9,537 nt of DNA from the NCBI GenBank assembly GCA_900770845.1, contig CAAGLS010000252.1:1-9537 (forward strand). Direction: 5' to 3'. A program made the position numbers and the translations under genes. This document shows, in pieces, positions 7,310 through 9,537 of the stretch. Under the pieces are notes generated by a model, which saw only the letters and a list, made by a program, of their open reading frames with translations, ran no database searches and was not told the DNA's origin. Origin of the DNA: an uncultured Prevotella sp. Its GTDB lineage: Bacteria; Bacteroidota; Bacteroidia; Bacteroidales; Bacteroidaceae. Numbering within the stretch: the first letter of the stretch is position 1; each line of letters starts with the position of its first letter.

Positions 7310-8233
7310 ATGAAGTTAGTAAGATTTGCGGCCATCGTGGCCGTTTGCGGCGCCACTCTCGCCTCGTGCAACAACTCGGCGCCCAAGAGTGATTTGAAGA
7401 ACGGCATCGACTCATTGAGCTACGCCATGGGTCTGGCCCAGTCACAGAGCCTGAGCATGCAGCTTAGGGAAGGCAATGCCATCGACACAGCCTATATCGG
7501 CGAGTTTATCAAGGGCCTCAACGAAGGGGCCAAGGTGGGCAAGGACAAGAAGAAGTTTGCCTACATCGCCGGTTTGAGCGTGGGCATGGGCCTCTCCACC
7601 CAGGGTATGCAGCAGATGAACAGTATGTGCTTTGGCTCCGACACCACGCAGACGCTCTCCATGAGCAAGTTTATGGCCGGATTCACGGCCGGCATCAAGG
7701 GCAGCAAGACTGCCTTCACCATGGAGCAGGCACAGACCATCGCCCAGCAGAAGATCAACGAGCTCAAGGCCAAGAGCGCCATCAAGCAGTATGGTGCCAA
7801 CAAGGTGGCCGGCGAGAAGTTCCTCGCTGCCAACAAGAAGAAGCCGGGTGTGGTGACGCTCCCCTCCGGCGTGCAGTACAAGGTGTTGAAGGCCGGCAAC
7901 GGCAAGACCATCGCCGACTCCACTTGGAGCGTGACCTTCACCTACGAGGGACGCACCATCGACGGCAAGGTGTTCGACTCCTCCAACCGCGGCGGAAAGG
8001 AGACCCCCGTCACTTCGCAGGCCTACCAGAACATCCCCGGTTTTGCCGAGGCCCTGAGGCACATGCCCGTAGGCTCCACGTGGGAAATCTACATCCCGCA
8101 GCAGCTTGCCTACCAGGCCAACCAGGCCGGCGACATCAAGCCCTTCTCCGCACTCATCTTCAAGGTGACGCTGCTCAAGGCCGAACCCGCCGGCAAGCAG
8201 CAGAACGGGCAGCTCCCCATGATGACGAGATAA
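7310..8233 (+). CDS. FKBP-type peptidyl-prolyl isomerase lipoprotein
   Basis: A 307-residue lipoprotein: a basic and hydrophobic signal ends in the lipobox LASC with Cys20 as the lipidated residue, then a polar linker. Two tandem FKBP_N-like modules follow. The first begins DSLSYAMGL (about 34-72) and the second begins KKFAYIAGL (about 81-130). A long helix leads to the FKBP domain (about 180-290). Pocket positions kept are Tyr212, Phe222-Asp223, Tyr268 and Phe284, but the floor tryptophan is replaced by Phe245 (IPGFAEAL where the paralogues have IKGWTE). The 80s-loop region is also changed (AYQANQAGD). Membrane anchoring places it in the envelope as a folding factor for periplasmic or surface proteins. 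The start lacks a Shine-Dalgarno site. It has no promoter of its own that I can see, so it is probably co-transcribed with the first FKBP gene, 109 bp upstream. Confidence 0.9.
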   Translation: MKLVRFAAIVAVCGATLASCNNSAPKSDLKNGIDSLSYAMGLAQSQSLSMQLREGNAIDTAYIGEFIKGLNEGAKVGKDKKKFAYIAGLSVGMGLSTQGMQQMNSMCFGSDTTQTLSMSKFMAGFTAGIKGSKTAFTMEQAQTIAQQKINELKAKSAIKQYGANKVAGEKFLAANKKKPGVVTLPSGVQYKVLKAGNGKTIADSTWSVTFTYEGRTIDGKVFDSSNRGGKETPVTSQAYQNIPGFAEALRHMPVGSTWEIYIPQQLAYQANQAGDIKPFSALIFKVTLLKAEPAGKQQNGQLPMMTR

Positions 8234-8269
8234 GGCTCCAGGCCGCAAGGCCAGACCAACAAGATAGCC

Positions 8270-8381
8270 GAAGGAGTCAGAAGGCGACGTGGCCCAGACC
8301 GGGGCGGAGGACGGCAAGAGCCTTGCGAGGCCCATGGCCCAACCGCCCGGCAGGGAGGACACAAGGCTTTCTGACTCCTTC
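8270..8381. repeat. 112-bp inverted-repeat element in the spacer between the second and third FKBP genes
   Basis: GAAGGAGTCAGAA (8270-8282) and its exact reverse complement (8369-8381) flank about 86 bp. With one G-T wobble the stem extends to 16 bp (8270-8285/8366-8381). The interior is GC-rich and can fold further: GGGCGG/CCGCCC (8302-8307/8343-8348) enclosing GCAAG/CTTGC (8314-8318/8322-8326). No T-tract follows on either strand, so it is not a simple terminator. No target-site duplication abuts the arms. No gene is seen in the spacer 8234-8444; its last 50 bases are an A-rich leader. It could be a structured leader or intercistronic mRNA element, or a MITE-like relic. Confidence 0.55.
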
Positions 8382-8444
8382 CCAAAGATGCACAACCATA
8401 ACAAAACAAAATAAAGACAAGTCTGAAGATAAAGTAAAAACGTT

Positions 8445-9416
8445 ATGAAAAAGATTGTTTTCGCAGCTCTTGTGCTTCTCGTAGCCTCGGCCAACTGTGC
8501 CATGGCAGGAAAGAAGAAGGACAAAAAGGCCATCGCCCCCGCCGCTCCCCAGCCTGTGGCCCTGACCACTGCCAGCGACTCTCTGAGCTATGCCGCCGGC
8601 GTGGGCTCCACGATGGGCCTGGAGCAGTATCTTGAAGGACAGCTCCACCTCGACTCCACGCAGATGGCCGACTTCACCGCCGCCTTCGAGGAGGCCATCA
8701 ACAAGCTCGCCGACAAGAAGTTCCAGGCCATGGCCGCCGGCTACCAGGTGGCACAGACCGCCTCGCAGTCGATCCTGCCCAACTATAAGAACCGGCTCAA
8801 GGACGCTGACGTCACATTCAACGACTCGCTCTTCTACAAGGGCTTCGTAGCCGGATTCACCAACGACACCACCCACTTCACTCCCCGCCAGGCCATGGAC
8901 ATGGTGCGCGACCGCGCGCAGGCCGCCGAGAAGAAGGCCAACGAGGCTTGGAAGGCCGAGAACGAGGCCTGGCTGGTGGAGAACGCCAAGAAGCCGGGTG
9001 TGAAGACCACAGCCTCCGGCCTGCAATACAAGGTCATCACCATGGGCACGGGCGAGAAGCCTACCGCCGACGACAAGGTGACCGTGAAGTATGAGGGCAA
9101 GGACATCAAGGGCGAGGTGTTCGACAGCTCCTACAAGCGCAACCCGCAGACCACCACCTTCGGCTGCAACCAGGTCATCAAGGGTTGGACCGAAGCCCTC
9201 ACCATGATGCCTGTAGGCTCGAAGTGGGAACTCTACATCCCCCAGTATCTCGCCTACGAGGGCCGCAAGACGGGTCCCATCAAGCCCTATTCCACGCTCA
9301 TCTTCACCGTTGAGCTTGAGAAGGTGGAGAAGGCTGCCCCCAAGGCTGTGGTATCCACCACTCCCAAGGCCAAGCCCGCCGCTCCCGCAAAGAAGCAGGT
9401 GAGGAGAAGAAAATAA
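8445..9416 (+). CDS. FKBP-type peptidyl-prolyl isomerase, Sec-exported, with lysine/proline-rich basic tail
   Basis: A 323-residue protein with a type I signal peptide (MKKIVFAALVLLVASANCAM; likely cleavage after Ala21, motif AMA). Two FKBP_N-like modules follow (DSLSYAAGV, about 45-88; KKFQAMAAG with FYKGFVAGF, about 91-138). Then come a charged helix rich in Ala, Lys and Glu (about 155-183) and an FKBP domain (about 188-294). All canonical pocket residues are present: Tyr216, Phe226-Asp227, Val244-Ile245, Trp248, Tyr271 and Phe287. A Lys/Ala/Pro-rich tail (296-323) ends VRRRK. A lipobox reading around Cys18 fails because Asn17 precedes it, so it is probably a soluble periplasmic foldase. 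It is the last gene of the operon, 211 bp after the lipoprotein paralogue, preceded by an A-rich leader with no Shine-Dalgarno site and followed by a strong terminator. Confidence 0.92.
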   Translation: MKKIVFAALVLLVASANCAMAGKKKDKKAIAPAAPQPVALTTASDSLSYAAGVGSTMGLEQYLEGQLHLDSTQMADFTAAFEEAINKLADKKFQAMAAGYQVAQTASQSILPNYKNRLKDADVTFNDSLFYKGFVAGFTNDTTHFTPRQAMDMVRDRAQAAEKKANEAWKAENEAWLVENAKKPGVKTTASGLQYKVITMGTGEKPTADDKVTVKYEGKDIKGEVFDSSYKRNPQTTTFGCNQVIKGWTEALTMMPVGSKWELYIPQYLAYEGRKTGPIKPYSTLIFTVELEKVEKAAPKAVVSTTPKAKPAAPAKKQVRRRK

Positions 9417-9448
9417 GCCACACGGCCTATATATAATAGGTAGCAGAG

Positions 9449-9484
9449 AGCGGACTGCCCCCAATCGGGCGGTCCGCTTTTTTT
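9449..9484 (+). terminator. Intrinsic terminator of the FKBP operon
   Basis: A 12-bp stem AGCGGACTGCCC/GGGCGGTCCGCT with one G-T wobble (9449-9460/9467-9478) and a 6-nt loop is followed by T7 (9478-9484). It sits 33 bp after the stop codon of the last FKBP gene. This is the only textbook intrinsic terminator in the window. Confidence 0.93.
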
Positions 9485-9537
9485 GTTGTGGCTCCCCGCC
9501 ATCTTACTGCGGCAAAGCCCACAGCGCATACCGGCCA

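Noticed and set aside
8270..8381. Inverted-repeat element as an insertion sequence
   Set aside because: It has no transposase, is only 112 bp long, and no direct target duplication abuts the arms.
8487..8510. Lipobox at Cys18 of the third FKBP
   Set aside because: The residues before the cysteine are Ser-Ala-Asn; Asn at -1 and Ser at -3 do not fit a lipobox, while AMA at 19-21 is a good signal peptidase I site.
7442..9464. Long minus-strand frames opposite the second and third FKBP genes
   Set aside because: They lie across well-supported FKBP domains and the terminator, and their Leu/Gly/Val/His-rich translations show no family.
9485..9537. Possible new gene at the right edge
   Set aside because: Only 53 bases remain after the terminator; no start codon with context or family motif can be recognised.

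Overview
The window looks like ordinary chromosome from a fairly GC-rich member of the Bacteroidales, most likely close to Prevotella. Three lines of evidence point there. The promoter-like elements follow the Bacteroidetes -7 pattern TAnnTTTG, with the core TAACTTTGCA seen three times. Most starts lack a Shine-Dalgarno site and have A-rich leaders instead. The gene content is also typical: an LpxL-like acyltransferase, MiaB, a PAP2 protein with Aur1-like motifs, and clustered FKBP isomerases. The genus is inferred, not proven. I see no phage, transposon, CRISPR array, tRNA or rRNA.

Left block, positions 1-5554, minus strand. Five tightly packed genes read right to left: an extended SDR oxidoreductase (4559-5554), a polytopic PAP2/Aur1-like membrane protein (3562-4551), the tRNA methylthiotransferase MiaB (2231-3565), an MsbA-type ABC exporter (397-2217) and the first 113 residues of an LpxL-like lipid acyltransferase (1-341, running off the window). 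Gaps are 7 bp, a 4-bp ATGA overlap, 13 bp and 55 bp, so this is probably one operon. Four of the five genes fit membrane lipid assembly. MiaB is the outlier and appears to have its own promoter inside the end of the PAP2 gene. The operon promoter sits so close to the SDR start codon that the mRNA may be leaderless.

Middle, positions 5555-6615. A CobB-like sirtuin (5760-6449, minus) is followed by a GC-rich spacer (about 5631-5758) holding four consecutive hairpins. An AT-rich divergent promoter region (6450-6615) separates the sirtuin from the rightward block.

Right block, positions 6616-9484, plus strand. Three paralogous FKBP-type peptidyl-prolyl isomerases lie in tandem: one without a signal (cytoplasm), one lipoprotein and one with a Sec signal peptide (periplasm). 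They look co-transcribed, from the promoter near 6575 to a strong intrinsic terminator at 9449-9484. The two exported paralogues carry a duplicated N-terminal module. The two spacers between them hold a 12-bp palindrome at a start codon, a possible 29-codon ORF and a long-armed inverted repeat. I see nothing supportable in the last 53 bases.

I found no clear new multi-gene system. The most interesting points are the candidate sphingolipid/lipid A operon with an apparent leaderless start, the three-compartment FKBP array, the altered sirtuin acyl-pocket motif and the structured spacers.
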